Shown here in pieces: positions 16,584 through 26,184 of a stretch of DNA of 64,000 bases. The notes below the pieces were generated by a model, which was not told where the DNA came from, did not search any database, and worked only from the letters and a program-made list of their open reading frames with translations. The DNA lies in contig CAWHEX010000004.1 in NCBI GenBank assembly GCA_963828625.1, forward strand, positions 124,001 to 188,000, in the 5' to 3' direction. The position numbers and the translations under genes were made by a program. The first letter of the stretch is position 1, and each line of letters begins with the position of its first letter. Origin of the DNA: PALSA-894 sp963828625. Lineage in GTDB: Bacteria > Pseudomonadota > Alphaproteobacteria > Rhizobiales > Xanthobacteraceae.

Positions 16584-18863
16584 TTATCTTTTTCGGGCGG
16601 TGCGTTTGGCCCTGTGTTTCGGCCGTTCGAACCGGGTGCGGCGATGCTGGCGCTTCACGCCCGTCTCATAACGCCCCTCGGACAAAATCTCGAATCGCAG
16701 CGCGCCGGCGACAGGAGCTGCCTCGACCAGCTTGACCGTGATGATATCGCCGAGGCGATAGCTCTCGCCCGTGTGGTCGCCGATCAGCGCGTGGCGTGCC
16801 TCGTGATAGCGGTAATAGTCGTCGCCGATGGTGCGCGCCGGAATGAAGCCGTCGGCGCCCGTCTCGTTGAGCTTCACGAACAAGCCGGCACGCGTGACGC
16901 CGCTGATGCGTCCTTCGAAGCTTGCGCCGATGCGGTCGGCGAGAAAATGCGCGATCAACCGATCGACGGTCTCGCGCTCCGCCTTCATGGCGCGACGCTC
17001 CGCGGCCGAGATGCGCGCCGCGATCTCGCCAAGCGTCTTCAGGTCGGCCTGCGCCGGTAGCCCGTCGTCGCCGAAGTTCTGCGCGCGAATAAGTGCGCGG
17101 TGCACCACGAGGTCGGCGTAACGGCGGATCGGCGAGGTGTAGTGCGCGTAGCGGCGCAGGTTGAGGCCGAAGTGGCCGTAGTTCTCAGCCGCGTATTCCG
17201 CCTGCGCCTGGCTGCGCAGCACCACTTCGTTGACCAGCGTTTCGTGCTCTGTGCCTTTCACGCGGGCCAGGATCTTGTTGAAGTCGCCCGGCCGCATGGC
17301 TTGGCCCTTGGCAAGGCGGATATCCAGCGTGGCAAGGAATTCGTGCAACGCGACGAGCTTCTCCGGCGATGGCTCGTCGTGGACGCGGTAGATCAGTGGC
17401 ACGCGCGCGCGTTCCAGCGTCTCCGCCGCCGCGACGTTTGCGAGGATCATGAATTCCTCGATCAGCTTGTGTGCGTCGAGGCGCGGCGGGACGATCACGC
17501 GATCAACCGTGCCGTCGGATTTCAGCAGGATCTTGCGTTCCGGCAGGTCGAGATCGAGCGGTTGGCGTTCCTGCCGTTCGCGCAGACGCGCGCGGTAGGC
17601 CGCATAGAGCGGCTCGATCACGGTCGAGAGGAGAGGGCGGGTCGTCTCGTCCGGCCGCCCGTCGGCTGCGTCCTGCGCCTGCGCGTAATTGAGCTTGGCA
17701 GCCGAGCGCATCAGCACGCGATGGAAAGTGTGGTGACGCTTGCGGCCATCCGCGCCGATCGTCATGCGGACACCGAGCGCCGCGCGGTCCTCGGTAGGAC
17801 GCAGCGAACAGAGGTTGTTCGAGATACGCTCGGGCAGCATCGGCACGACCTGATCCGGAAAATAGACCGAGTTGCCGCGCACCAGCGCCTCGCGATCCAG
17901 CGCCGATCCGGGCGTCACGTAGTGTGCGACGTCCGCAATCGCGACCGTGACGATGTAGCCGCCCGCATTGTTCGGATCGGTATCGGGCTCGGCATGAACC
18001 GCGTCGTCATGATCTTTCGCGTCCACCGGATCGATGGTCACCAGCGGAACCTTGCGCCAGTCTTCGCGCCCGGCGAGACCGGCGGGCCGTGCTTCTTCGG
18101 CTTCGGCGAGCGTTTCGCGGCGAAACACGTGCGGGATTTCATGCGCGTGAATTGCGATGAAGCTCGCGGCGCGTTCGCTCTTGAGCGAGCCGAGTCGTTC
18201 CTTCACATGCGCGGTCGGGAGTCCGAAGTGGCCCTGGCGTGCGACCTCCACGGCGACGAGGTCGCCGTCGGCCGCATCGGCGGTCGCGCCGGGCGGGATA
18301 GCGAGCTCGCGGCCGAGCTGTTTCTTGTCGACCGGTTCGAGCCGGCCGCCGCCGTTCGGTAGGGCGCGAAAGATGCCGAGCTGGCGCTGCTTTGCCCGAT
18401 CCAGCACCTTGATGACGCGGCCGGTGTGGCGGATCGCTTCGTCTTCCTCACCGGTTTCCTCCGTGCGCAGCAGCGCGCGGTCGCCGACGCCCGGGATTTC
18501 GGCGGGACGCGCCTTGCGCGGGACGTGGATACGGATGCGCGGCGCCTCGCCGTGCGCCTCCGTGTCCCATTCGGTCGGAACGGCGATCAGTTCGCCGTCG
18601 GAATCGCGCTGCGTGATTTCGGCGAGAACTACCGCGGGCAGGGCGCCCGCATGGTGGAGCTTCTTGCGCTTATGCTCGACCACGCCCGCGTCGGCGAGAT
18701 CGCGCAGCATGTGGCGCAATTTCGCGCGAGCGTCGTTCTTCAGGCCGAATGCGCGCGCAATTTCGCGCACGCCGGCCTTGCCCTTGTGCGTGCCGATGAA
18801 GGCGACAACGTCTTCGCGGGAGGGAAGGCCGGTGGGCCGGTGTTTCTTGGCTGGCTTCTTCAA
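16584..18863 (-). CDS. rnr: Ribonuclease R
   Basis: The protein has about 759 residues with this order: N-terminal winged helix (SREDVVAFIGTHKGKAGVRE), cold-shock-like domains, the RNB catalytic domain and a C-terminal S1 domain. The RNB signature includes VTIDPVDAKDHDDAVHAEPD and TVAIADVAHYVTPGSALDRE, with the catalytic Asp cluster; the S1 part reads SFEGRISGVTRAGLFVKLNE. A basic tail follows. This 3'-5' exoribonuclease degrades structured RNA. No ATG fits between the topA stop and the conserved start, so TTG 18863 (LKKPAKKHRPTGLPSRE) is the best start. It lies 49 bp after topA. Confidence 0.93.
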   Translation of the reverse strand: MKKPAKKHRPTGLPSREDVVAFIGTHKGKAGVREIARAFGLKNDARAKLRHMLRDLADAGVVEHKRKKLHHAGALPAVVLAEITQRDSDGELIAVPTEWDTEAHGEAPRIRIHVPRKARPAEIPGVGDRALLRTEETGEEDEAIRHTGRVIKVLDRAKQRQLGIFRALPNGGGRLEPVDKKQLGRELAIPPGATADAADGDLVAVEVARQGHFGLPTAHVKERLGSLKSERAASFIAIHAHEIPHVFRRETLAEAEEARPAGLAGREDWRKVPLVTIDPVDAKDHDDAVHAEPDTDPNNAGGYIVTVAIADVAHYVTPGSALDREALVRGNSVYFPDQVVPMLPERISNNLCSLRPTEDRAALGVRMTIGADGRKRHHTFHRVLMRSAAKLNYAQAQDAADGRPDETTRPLLSTVIEPLYAAYRARLRERQERQPLDLDLPERKILLKSDGTVDRVIVPPRLDAHKLIEEFMILANVAAAETLERARVPLIYRVHDEPSPEKLVALHEFLATLDIRLAKGQAMRPGDFNKILARVKGTEHETLVNEVVLRSQAQAEYAAENYGHFGLNLRRYAHYTSPIRRYADLVVHRALIRAQNFGDDGLPAQADLKTLGEIAARISAAERRAMKAERETVDRLIAHFLADRIGASFEGRISGVTRAGLFVKLNETGADGFIPARTIGDDYYRYHEARHALIGDHTGESYRLGDIITVKLVEAAPVAGALRFEILSEGRYETGVKRQHRRTRFERPKHRAKRTARKR

Positions 18864-18912
18864 GATGACGGAAAGGTAGGGCCGGGCAGGCCGGATCGCC
18901 AGCCCGGAAACC

Positions 18913-21583
18913 CTATTCGGCCGCGACCGTCGCCGGCTTCTTGCGCGGCGACTTGGTGGCGGCCTTTTTCTTGGCCGCCGCTTTCTTGGGCTTACTTCCG
19001 CCCTCGGCGGCCGGCTTGGCGACACGGGCGTCTGCCTTGCGCGGCCCCTTGCGGCGCGGCGCCGGCTTGGCGCCGGTTTTCTCGGCGCGCGCCTCGATCA
19101 GGACCACCGCATCATCGAGCGTGATTTCTTCGGGATTCTGGCTGTCCGGGATCGTGGCGTTGATGCCGCTGTTGGTCACGTAGGGGCCGTAGCGGCCCTT
19201 CTTGACCAGGATCGCACCGCCGCGTTGCGGGTGGTCGCCAAGCGAGCGGCCCGGATCAGCGCCGAAGCGCCGCCCCTTACCGGGGTTCGCGCGCTTCTCG
19301 GCGATGAGCGTCACGGCGCGATTGAGCCCGATGGTGAGCACGTCCTCGCTGGAGTCGAGGTTCGCGTAGGTCTTGCCGTGCTGCACGTAAGGACCGAAGC
19401 GGCCGATACCGGCGAGGATCGGCTCACCGTCTTCCGGGTTCTTGCCGACTTCCCGCGGCAGCGAGAGCAGCTTGAGCGCGGCTTCGAGCGTTATCTCGTC
19501 GACGATCGTGCCCTTCGGGATCCCGGCGCGCTTGGGCTTTTCCTCGGAGTCCTTGATGGTCTCACCGAGCTGCAAATAAGTGCCGAAGCGGCCCGTCTTG
19601 ATCGCGACGTCGAGGCCCGTCTCCGGATCCTTGCCGAGAACCTTGTCGGCCACGCCGCCATTGTTGGAAAGCTGGCGTGTGTGCCGGCATTCCGGATAGT
19701 TCGAACAGCCGATGAAGGCGCCGAAGCGGCCGAGCTTCAGTCCGAGGCGGCCGTTGCCGCAGGTCGGGCAGAGGCGCGGGTCGGAGCCGTCCGCATTTGG
19801 CGGGAAGAGATGCGGCGCGAGGATCGCGTCAAGCACGTCGAGGACTTCGCGCACGCGCACGTCCTTGACGTTGTCGACCGCGCCGATGAAGTCGCGCCAG
19901 AAATCACGCAGCACTTCACGCCAGTCGACTTCGCCGTTCGAGATGCGGTCGAGGTCTTCTTCCAACCCGGCGGTGTAGTCGTATTCGACGTAGCGGGCGA
20001 AGAAGTTCTCCAGGAACACGACCACGACGCGGCCCTTGTCCTCGGCGTAGAGGCGCTTCTTCTCTAGCCGCACATAGTTGCGGTCCTTCAGCACCTGAAT
20101 GATTGACGCATAGGTCGAGGGCCGGCCAATGCCGAGCTCTTCCATGCGCTTGACCAGCGAGGCTTCCGAATAGCGCGGCGGCGGCTCGGTGAAATGCTGC
20201 GTGGAGGCGATCGCGCGCTTGGCCAACGCTTCGCCCTGGCTCATTGCGGGCAGGCGCTTGCTCTCGTCATCTTCGGCCGCGTCGTCCTCGCCTTCCTGAT
20301 AGAGCGTGAGGAAGCCATCGAACTTGATAACCGTGCCGGTGGCGCGCAGGTCGAGAATGCGCACGCCGACCTTGGCGGCGATGTCGACCGTGGTGCGCTC
20401 CATCTCGGCCAATTCCATCTGGCTCGCGACGGCGCGCAGCCAGACCAGTTCGTAAAGTCGAGCCTGCTCGGCATCGAGGTATTTGGCGACATCGCGCGGG
20501 CGGCGCGACACGTCGGTCGGGCGCACGGCTTCGTGCGCTTCCTGCGCGTTCTTCTGCTTGCTCTGATAATTTCGCGCGGCGTCCGGCACGTATTGCTTGC
20601 CGTAATTCGACGCGATGTCGCTGCGGATGGCAGCGATCGCCTCTGGCGCCATGAACACACCGTCGGTACGCATATAAGTAATGAGACCGACCGTCTCGCC
20701 ACCGATGTCGATGCCTTCGTAGAGCCGCTGGGCGATGCGCATGGTGTGCGCCGGCGCGAAGCCGAGCTTGCGGCTCGCCTCCTGCTGCATCGTGGAGGTC
20801 GTGAACGGGGGCGGGGGATTGCGCTTGGCGGGCTTGGCCTCGACCGAGGCGACGGAGAACTGCGCGGCCTCGAGGTCGCGCTTGAACTGCTCGGCTTCCG
20901 TCCCCGTGCCGATGTCGAGACGCTGGATCTTCCTTGCCGTCGGCGCCGACGAGGCGGGCCTCGAATGTGTCGTTGCGTGGGGTCGCGAGCGTCGCCACCA
21001 GCGACCAGTATTCACGCGCGACGAACTTCTCGATCTCAAGCTCACGGTCGGCGACCAACCGCAGCGAGACCGACTGCACGCGCCCGGCGGAGCGCGCGCC
21101 CGGCAGCTTGCGCCAGAGCACCGGCGAGAGGGTGAAACCGACAAGGTAGTCGAGTGCGCGGCGCGCCAGATAGGCATCGACCAGCGCGGCATCGATCTGC
21201 CGCGGATTCTTCATCGCCTCGGCGACAGACTGCTTGGTGATGGCGTTGAACACCACGCGCTCGATCTTCTGATCCTTGAGCGCGCCCTTTTCCTTCAGCA
21301 CCTCCAGCACGTGCCAGGAAATCGCCTCGCCCTCGCGATCCGGGTCAGTCGCGAGGATCAGCTTGTCGGCGCCCTTGACGGCCCTGGCGATGTCGGAGAG
21401 GCGCTTTTGCGCCTTGGCGTCGACCTCCCAGATCATCTTGAAATCGTGGTCCGGATCGACCGATCCGTTCTTTGCGGGCAGGTCGCGGACATGGCCGAAC
21501 GAAGCCAGGACCTCGTAGTCGGGGCCCAGATACTTATTGATGGTCTTGGCCTTCGCGGGCAACTCGACAACAACGATGTTCAT
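18913..21583 (-). pseudogene. topA: DNA topoisomerase I (interrupted by one frameshift)
   Basis: The first part starts at MNIVVVELPAKAKTINKYLG with the Toprim domain (ATDPDREGEAISWH holds the acidic triad). After ...ARLVGADGK the frame shifts by one extra base near 20930. The rest has the catalytic tyrosine in GLITYMRTDG, a CPTCGNGRLGLKLGRF...CSNYPEC zinc finger, four or so C-terminal Topo_C repeats (GRFGTYLQLGE, GRFGPYVQHGKTY, GRYGPYVTNSG) and a Lys/Ala-rich tail. The enzyme relaxes negative supercoils and is normally essential, so the shift is probably sequence error. The usual VESPAKAKT is VELPAKAKT here. Confidence 0.92.
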
Positions 21584-21919
21584 GAAATCCCTGGTGAATT
21601 TCGCTTTTGGGACGACCCTCGGTACGCGCCGGGGGCGCCTTGAAGTCGGCCGGAACATGGGTAATGAGGCCGTCCCTGTCAAATCACGGGCTGGCCACAT
21701 GGTGAACCGGCTGCCTCGTAAGCGGGCCGGGTGCGGAGACCCGGGAGCACGCACGATTGCAACCGGCGCGTGAGTAATCCGGCCAACTCGTTCTTCTATA
21801 CAGGGCATCCCTGCTCTACCAGAGTAGGGGAAACACACGCTTGGAGAGGAAGAACCGCTCGACGGTCAGCGAGGGTTGCGGTGGGACGGGGCAAGCCAGT
21901 TCAGAGCCAAGATACGCCC
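21584..21919. other. Intergenic region upstream of topA
   Basis: No gene is supported in this 336-bp stretch, which carries the topA promoter region (minus strand). One compact hairpin stands out at 21809-21829: CCCTGCTCT pairs with AGAGTAGGG around the loop ACC. A second is CCGGGT/ACCCGG around 21726-21743. Neither is followed by a clear U-run. Confidence 0.4.
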
Positions 21920-22108
21920 ATGAGCCGCGCTGCCACGGCAGGCTATATCTCGGCTATTTCCGCCGACCTCGCCGCGATGGCGCGCCGCGACAAGCTCGAA
22001 ACCCTCGCCTATCTGCTGGATATGGTGCGGCTTGAGGCGGAAGCCTCCGCGCAGGATGGCGGAAGCGCCGCGACTGCTCAAATCAACGCCACCAGCCCGC
22101 CGCCCTGA
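21920..22108 (+). CDS. Small conserved-looking hypothetical protein
   Basis: The 62-residue frame begins MSRAATAGYISAISADLAAM followed by ARRDKLETLAYLLDMVRLEA, a predicted two-helix amphipathic protein with a low-complexity tail. The helical core looks like real protein sequence, and I have the impression of similar small proteins in Bradyrhizobium relatives; that has not been checked. Its last 31 bp overlap the 3' end of dprA on the other strand. The ribosome-binding site is weak. Function unknown. Confidence 0.5.
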   Translation: MSRAATAGYISAISADLAAMARRDKLETLAYLLDMVRLEAEASAQDGGSAATAQINATSPPP

Positions 22109-23193
22109 CGTTCGATCCTTCCCGCGAGCTCAAGTTCCAGCAGGACGATCCGTACCGCGGCAGGCGTTGAGTCCGCGAGGCGCACCAGATCGTCGATCCC
22201 CACCGGCGCGGGTCCGAGCAGCTCCAGAATGCGCGCGCGGGCCTGACCTTCCGGCTCGGCCGGCATCGCGATACCGCCGTCGCCGTCCGGCTCCCGTGCC
22301 GCCAGCGCGGTTCGCTGGCCGAGGATCGGCTCCACGACGGCAATCACGTCAGACGCTTCGGTCACGAGGGTCGCGCCCTGCTTGAGCAGCCCATTGGTGC
22401 CTTCGGCGCGTGGGTCGATCGGCGAGCCCGGCACCGCGAACACTTCGCGCCCTTGTTCCAGTGCGAGCCGCGCCGTGATCAGCGAGCCCGAGCGCTTCGC
22501 CGCTTCGACGATAACGACACCCGCGGAGAGGCCGGAGATGATGCGATTGCGGCGCGGGAAGTCGCGCGCACGCGGCTCCCAGCCGAACGGCATTTCGGAG
22601 ACGGCCACGCCTTCGGCGAGCAGCGCATCGAGCAGCCCCGCATGTTCCTGCGGATAGATGCGATCCTGTCCGCCCGCGAACACCGCGACGGTGCCGGTCG
22701 CGAGGCTCGCGCGGTGCGCCGCCGCATCGATCCCGCGCGCCAGGCCCGAAGCGATCACGAATCCGGCGTCGCCGAGTTCGCGCGCGATGCGCTCCGCGAA
22801 CTTGATGCCGGCGCCCGATGCGTTGCGCGAACCGACGATTGCGACCATCGGGCGCGCCAGCGCCGCCAGATTGCCGCGCACCGCGATCAGCGGCGGCGCA
22901 TCGTCGATCGCCGCAAGGCGGAAGGGGTAGTCGGCCTCGCACGAGGCGACGAAGACCGCATCGAGCCGCGCCGCCGTTTCCATTTCGCGCTCGGCGTCGG
23001 TACGCGGGCAAATGCGGATCGCGCGTGCCGCGCCGCCGCGCCGCGCCAGCGCCGGCAATGCCTCAAGTGCGGCACGCGCGCTGCCGCAATGACCGACGAG
23101 AGATCTGAAAGTGCGCGGCCCGACGTTTTCCGAGCGGATGAGGCGCAGCCAGTCGAGCCGCTCGTCGTCCGTGAGCCTAGCCGGCGCGCTCAC
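22078..23193 (-). CDS. dprA: DNA-processing protein DprA
   Basis: The 371-residue protein has an N-terminal SAM-like helical domain (LDWLRLIRSENVGPRTFRSL). The Rossmann-fold DprA core follows: VAIVGSRNASGAG, ASGLARGIDAAAH, GTVAVFAGGQDRIYPQEH, FPRRNRIISGLSAGVVIVEA and KRSGSLITARLALEQGREVF with AVPGSP. A winged-helix C-terminus (QARARILELLGPAPVGIDDL) follows. DprA loads RecA on incoming single-stranded DNA in transformation. GTG 23193 is chosen because it comes 1 nt after the plsY stop, indicating coupling; the frame continues upstream into plsY. Confidence 0.94.
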   Translation of the reverse strand: MSAPARLTDDERLDWLRLIRSENVGPRTFRSLVGHCGSARAALEALPALARRGGAARAIRICPRTDAEREMETAARLDAVFVASCEADYPFRLAAIDDAPPLIAVRGNLAALARPMVAIVGSRNASGAGIKFAERIARELGDAGFVIASGLARGIDAAAHRASLATGTVAVFAGGQDRIYPQEHAGLLDALLAEGVAVSEMPFGWEPRARDFPRRNRIISGLSAGVVIVEAAKRSGSLITARLALEQGREVFAVPGSPIDPRAEGTNGLLKQGATLVTEASDVIAVVEPILGQRTALAAREPDGDGGIAMPAEPEGQARARILELLGPAPVGIDDLVRLADSTPAAVRIVLLELELAGRIERQGGGLVALI

Positions 23194-23194
23194 C

Positions 23195-23803
23195 TTATGC
23201 TCCGTGCGGGGCTTCGGCCTTCTGGCCAATCTTTCCTTCGGTACCCTGCAGCAGCCGCGCGATGTTGCCGCGATGCATGATGAAGGTCGCGATCGCGAAC
23301 ACGAGGAACGTCAGCGCTTCAGGCTGCTCGCCGAGGAAATAGAGGATGGCCGCCGCGGCAACAGACGTGATGAGCGAGGCGACCGACGAATAGCGGGTTG
23401 CGGCCGCAACCGCGATCCAGATCACCGCAGCCGCCAGGGCGGCCTTCCACGAGACGGCGAGCAAGACGCCAAAGCCCGTGGCGATGCCCTTGCCGCCCTT
23501 GAAGCCGAGCCAGACAGGAAAGAGATGCCCGAAGAACGCCGCCGTTCCGGCGACCAGTCCGGCATCGTGACCGGACCACCAGGTCATGAGCAGCACCGCG
23601 ACGGTGCCTTTCAGGAGGTCGGCAAGCAGCGTCGCGGCGGCGAGACCCTTGCGGCCGGTGCGCAACACGTTGGTCGCGCCAATGCTCCCGGAGCCAATGT
23701 CGCGGATGTCCTGCGTGCCGGCGATACGGGTGAACACGAGCCCGAACGGGATCGAGCCAAGCAGATAGCCGACAACGAGCGGTAGCAGATAGGACATGAC
23801 CAT
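23195..23803 (-). CDS. plsY: Glycerol-3-phosphate acyltransferase PlsY
   Basis: The 202-residue inner-membrane protein has five hydrophobic segments and the three PlsY motifs: GSIPFGLVFTRIAGTQDIRD followed by IGSGSIGATNVLR; HLFPVWLGFKGGKGIATGFG; and TFIMHRGNIARLLQGTEGK. It transfers acyl from acyl-phosphate to glycerol-3-phosphate, the first step of phospholipid synthesis. The ATG overlaps the pyrC stop (TAATG), and dprA starts 1 nt after the plsY stop, so pyrB-pyrC-plsY-dprA form one tightly packed operon. Confidence 0.96.
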   Translation of the reverse strand: MVMSYLLPLVVGYLLGSIPFGLVFTRIAGTQDIRDIGSGSIGATNVLRTGRKGLAAATLLADLLKGTVAVLLMTWWSGHDAGLVAGTAAFFGHLFPVWLGFKGGKGIATGFGVLLAVSWKAALAAAVIWIAVAAATRYSSVASLITSVAAAAILYFLGEQPEALTFLVFAIATFIMHRGNIARLLQGTEGKIGQKAEAPHGA

Positions 23804-25109
23804 TACGCCAAAGCGTATTCAAACACCGTGCGCCCGGCAACGATGGTGCGCAGCACGCGGCCCTGCAGCCGCGCCTCGTCGAACGGCGTGTTCTTGCACT
23901 TCGACTTCAACTCGGCCGGATCGAGCACCCACGGCGCGTCGATATCGGCCACGATCACGTCAGCCGGGCTGCCGGGCCGGAGCGTGCCGCCTTGCAGGCC
24001 GAGCAACTCCGCCGGCCGTGTCGACATTGCTTTCAGCAGCGTGATCAGCTTGACCTCGCCGCCGTGCACGACGCGCAGGCCCGCCGCCAGCATGGTCTCG
24101 AGGCCGATCGCGCCGGGCGCGGCTTCGGCAAACGGCAGGCGCTTGGTCTCGACATCCTGCGGATTGTGGTCCGACATGACGACGTCGAGCAGTCCTTCGC
24201 CCAACGCTTCCACCAGCGCCGCGCGATCGACCTCCGAACGCAGCGGCGGCGCGACCTTGAAGAAGGTGCGGTACGAACCGATATCGATCTCGTTCAGCGC
24301 GAGATGATTGACCGAGGCGGCCGCCGAGACAGGCAGGCCGGCATCCCGCGCGCGCCTGAGCACCGCGAGAGACTCGGCGCAGGTGATCGATGCCGCATGA
24401 TAACGCGCACGCGACAGCGCCACGAGCCGAATGTCGCGCTCCAGCATGATCGTCTCGGCCGCTTTCGGGATTCCGAACAGCCCCAGGCGCGCTGCGAACT
24501 CGCCTTCGTTCATCACGCCGTCGCCGATGAGATCCGGGTCCTCGGTATGATGAACCACGAGCGCGTCGAAATCCCCCGCATAAGAGAGAGCGCGGCGCAT
24601 CACCTGCGCGTTCGTTACGCTCTTCGCGCCGTCCGTAAACGCAACGGCGCCCGCGGCCTTGAGCAGGCCGATCTCGGCGAGCTCAAGGCCCTTGAGGCCT
24701 TTGGTGATCGCCGCCATCGGCTGGACATGCACGATCGCGGTATCGCGCGCGCGGCGCAGCACGAAATCGACGATCGCCGGATCGTCGATCACCGGATCGG
24801 TGTCGGGCTGGCACACGATCGTGGTGACGCCACCCGCGGCCGCGGCCTGGCTCGCGGAAGCCAGCGTCTCGCGGTATTCGGCGCCCGGCTCGCCGATGAA
24901 GGCGCGCATGTCGATGAGCCCGGCGCGACCACGCGGCCGTCGCAGTCGATCACCTCGGTGCCTTCCGGCACGCCGGCCGCATGGATGCCGCGCTTTGCTT
25001 CGCGGATCACGCCATCGGCGATCAGCAAGTCGCCGGGAAAATCAAGATCGCGCGACGGGTCGACGATCCGGGCGTTGGCGAGCAGGATCGGGCGGCGGTC
25101 TGACAGCAT
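23803..25109 (-). pseudogene. pyrC: Dihydroorotase-like protein PyrC (interrupted by one frameshift)
   Basis: The first part starts at MLSDRRPILLANARIVDPSR and runs to CDGRVVAPG. One base is missing near 24915; the rest is DMRAFIGEPGAEYRETLASA..., then FTDGAKSV, VVHHTEDPDL, ARYHAASITCAESL and DVVMSDHNPQ. Restored length is about 435 residues, a class-I dihydroorotase fold. The metal-binding HxH of active dihydroorotases is replaced by MRAF, so this copy may be a non-catalytic partner of PyrB, like the PyrC' of pseudomonads. It starts by overlapping the pyrB stop (TAATG). Confidence 0.88.
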
Positions 25110-26062
25110 TACGCGTTCGGCAAATTGCGCGAGAGGGCTTCGAGCACCGCCATGCGCACCGCAACGCCCATCTCGACCTGTTCGCGGATCAGCGATTGCG
25201 CGCCGTCCGCGACCGCACTGTCGATTTCGACGCCACGGTTCATCGGGCCCGGGTGCATCACCAGCGCGTCGGACTTGGCGTAGCCGAGCTTCTTCTGGTC
25301 GAGGCCGTAGTAGTGGAAGTATTCCTGCGTCGAAGGCACGAACGAGCCGTTCATGCGCTCGCGCTGCAGGCGCAGCATCATCACGATGTCGGCGCCCTTC
25401 AGTCCCTCGCGCATGTCGCGCGAGACCTCGACGCCGAAGCGTTCGATGTCGGGCGGCAGCAGCGTGGATGGCGCGACGACGCGCACGCGCGCGCCCAGCG
25501 TGTTGAGCAGGATGATGTTGGAGCGCGCGACGCGCGAATGCAGGATGTCGCCGCAGATCGTCACCGTGAGGCGGTCGATCGGGCCCTTGTTGCGGCGGAT
25601 GGTGAGTGCGTCGAGCAGTGCCTGCGTCGGGTGCTCGTGCGCGCCGTCGCCGGCGTTGACCACCGAGCCGTCGACCTTCTGCGCCAGCAGTTCCACCGCG
25701 CCCGACGCGTGGTGCCGCACCACAAGAATGTCCGGGTGCATGGCGTTCAGCGTCATCGCGGTGTCGATCAGGGTTTCGCCCTTCTTCACCGACGAGTTGC
25801 CGACCGCCATGTTCATGACGTCGGCGCCGAGCCGCTTGCCGGCTAACTCAAACGAAGACTGGGTCCGGGTCGAAGCCTCGAAAAACAGGTTGATGAGGGT
25901 GCGGCCACGCAGGGAGGTGCGCTTTTTATCGATCTGGCGGTTGAGATCGACGTATTCGTCCGCGAGGTCGAGGAGGCCGTTGATTTCCTCGGGAGAAAGC
26001 CCCGCAATTCCCAGCAGATGTCGGCGGCTGAGGACGAACGTGCTCTTCGGAACGACATTCAT
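25109..26062 (-). CDS. pyrB: Aspartate carbamoyltransferase catalytic subunit
   Basis: The 317-residue enzyme has the carbamoyl-phosphate motif FFEASTRTQSSFELAGKRLG, the KKGETLIDT loop, HHASGAVELLA, GDGAHEHPTQALLD and the aspartate-binding HPGPMNRGVEI. It makes carbamoyl-aspartate in pyrimidine synthesis. Start ATG 26062 (MNVVPKSTFVLSRRHLLGI) fits the family N-terminus, and AGGGG lies about 9 nt upstream. The frame continues 29 codons further upstream (to 26149), which would be an unusual extension. It is the first gene of the pyrB-pyrC-plsY-dprA operon, divergent from the AidB gene. Confidence 0.95.
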   Translation of the reverse strand: MNVVPKSTFVLSRRHLLGIAGLSPEEINGLLDLADEYVDLNRQIDKKRTSLRGRTLINLFFEASTRTQSSFELAGKRLGADVMNMAVGNSSVKKGETLIDTAMTLNAMHPDILVVRHHASGAVELLAQKVDGSVVNAGDGAHEHPTQALLDALTIRRNKGPIDRLTVTICGDILHSRVARSNIILLNTLGARVRVVAPSTLLPPDIERFGVEVSRDMREGLKGADIVMMLRLQRERMNGSFVPSTQEYFHYYGLDQKKLGYAKSDALVMHPGPMNRGVEIDSAVADGAQSLIREQVEMGVAVRMAVLEALSRNLPNA

Positions 26063-26184
26063 TAAAGCGACCCCTATAGGCGGGTCGTAGGGGTGGGGCA
26101 AGGCCGCCGCCCGGCGGTCCACAGGCGCGGTGGCGGGGGCATTCACCATGTTTGCGTGCTAAAATCGGCGTTCCGGAGGACTCG

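Noticed and set aside
17100..18362. 420-codon plus-strand frame opposite rnr
   Set aside because: It is antisense to the catalytic RNB domain of rnr, which has clear motifs; the frame itself shows no domain.
24000..25500. 504-codon plus-strand frame opposite pyrC/pyrB
   Set aside because: Arg/Gln/His-rich antisense shadow; both genes beneath it are well identified.
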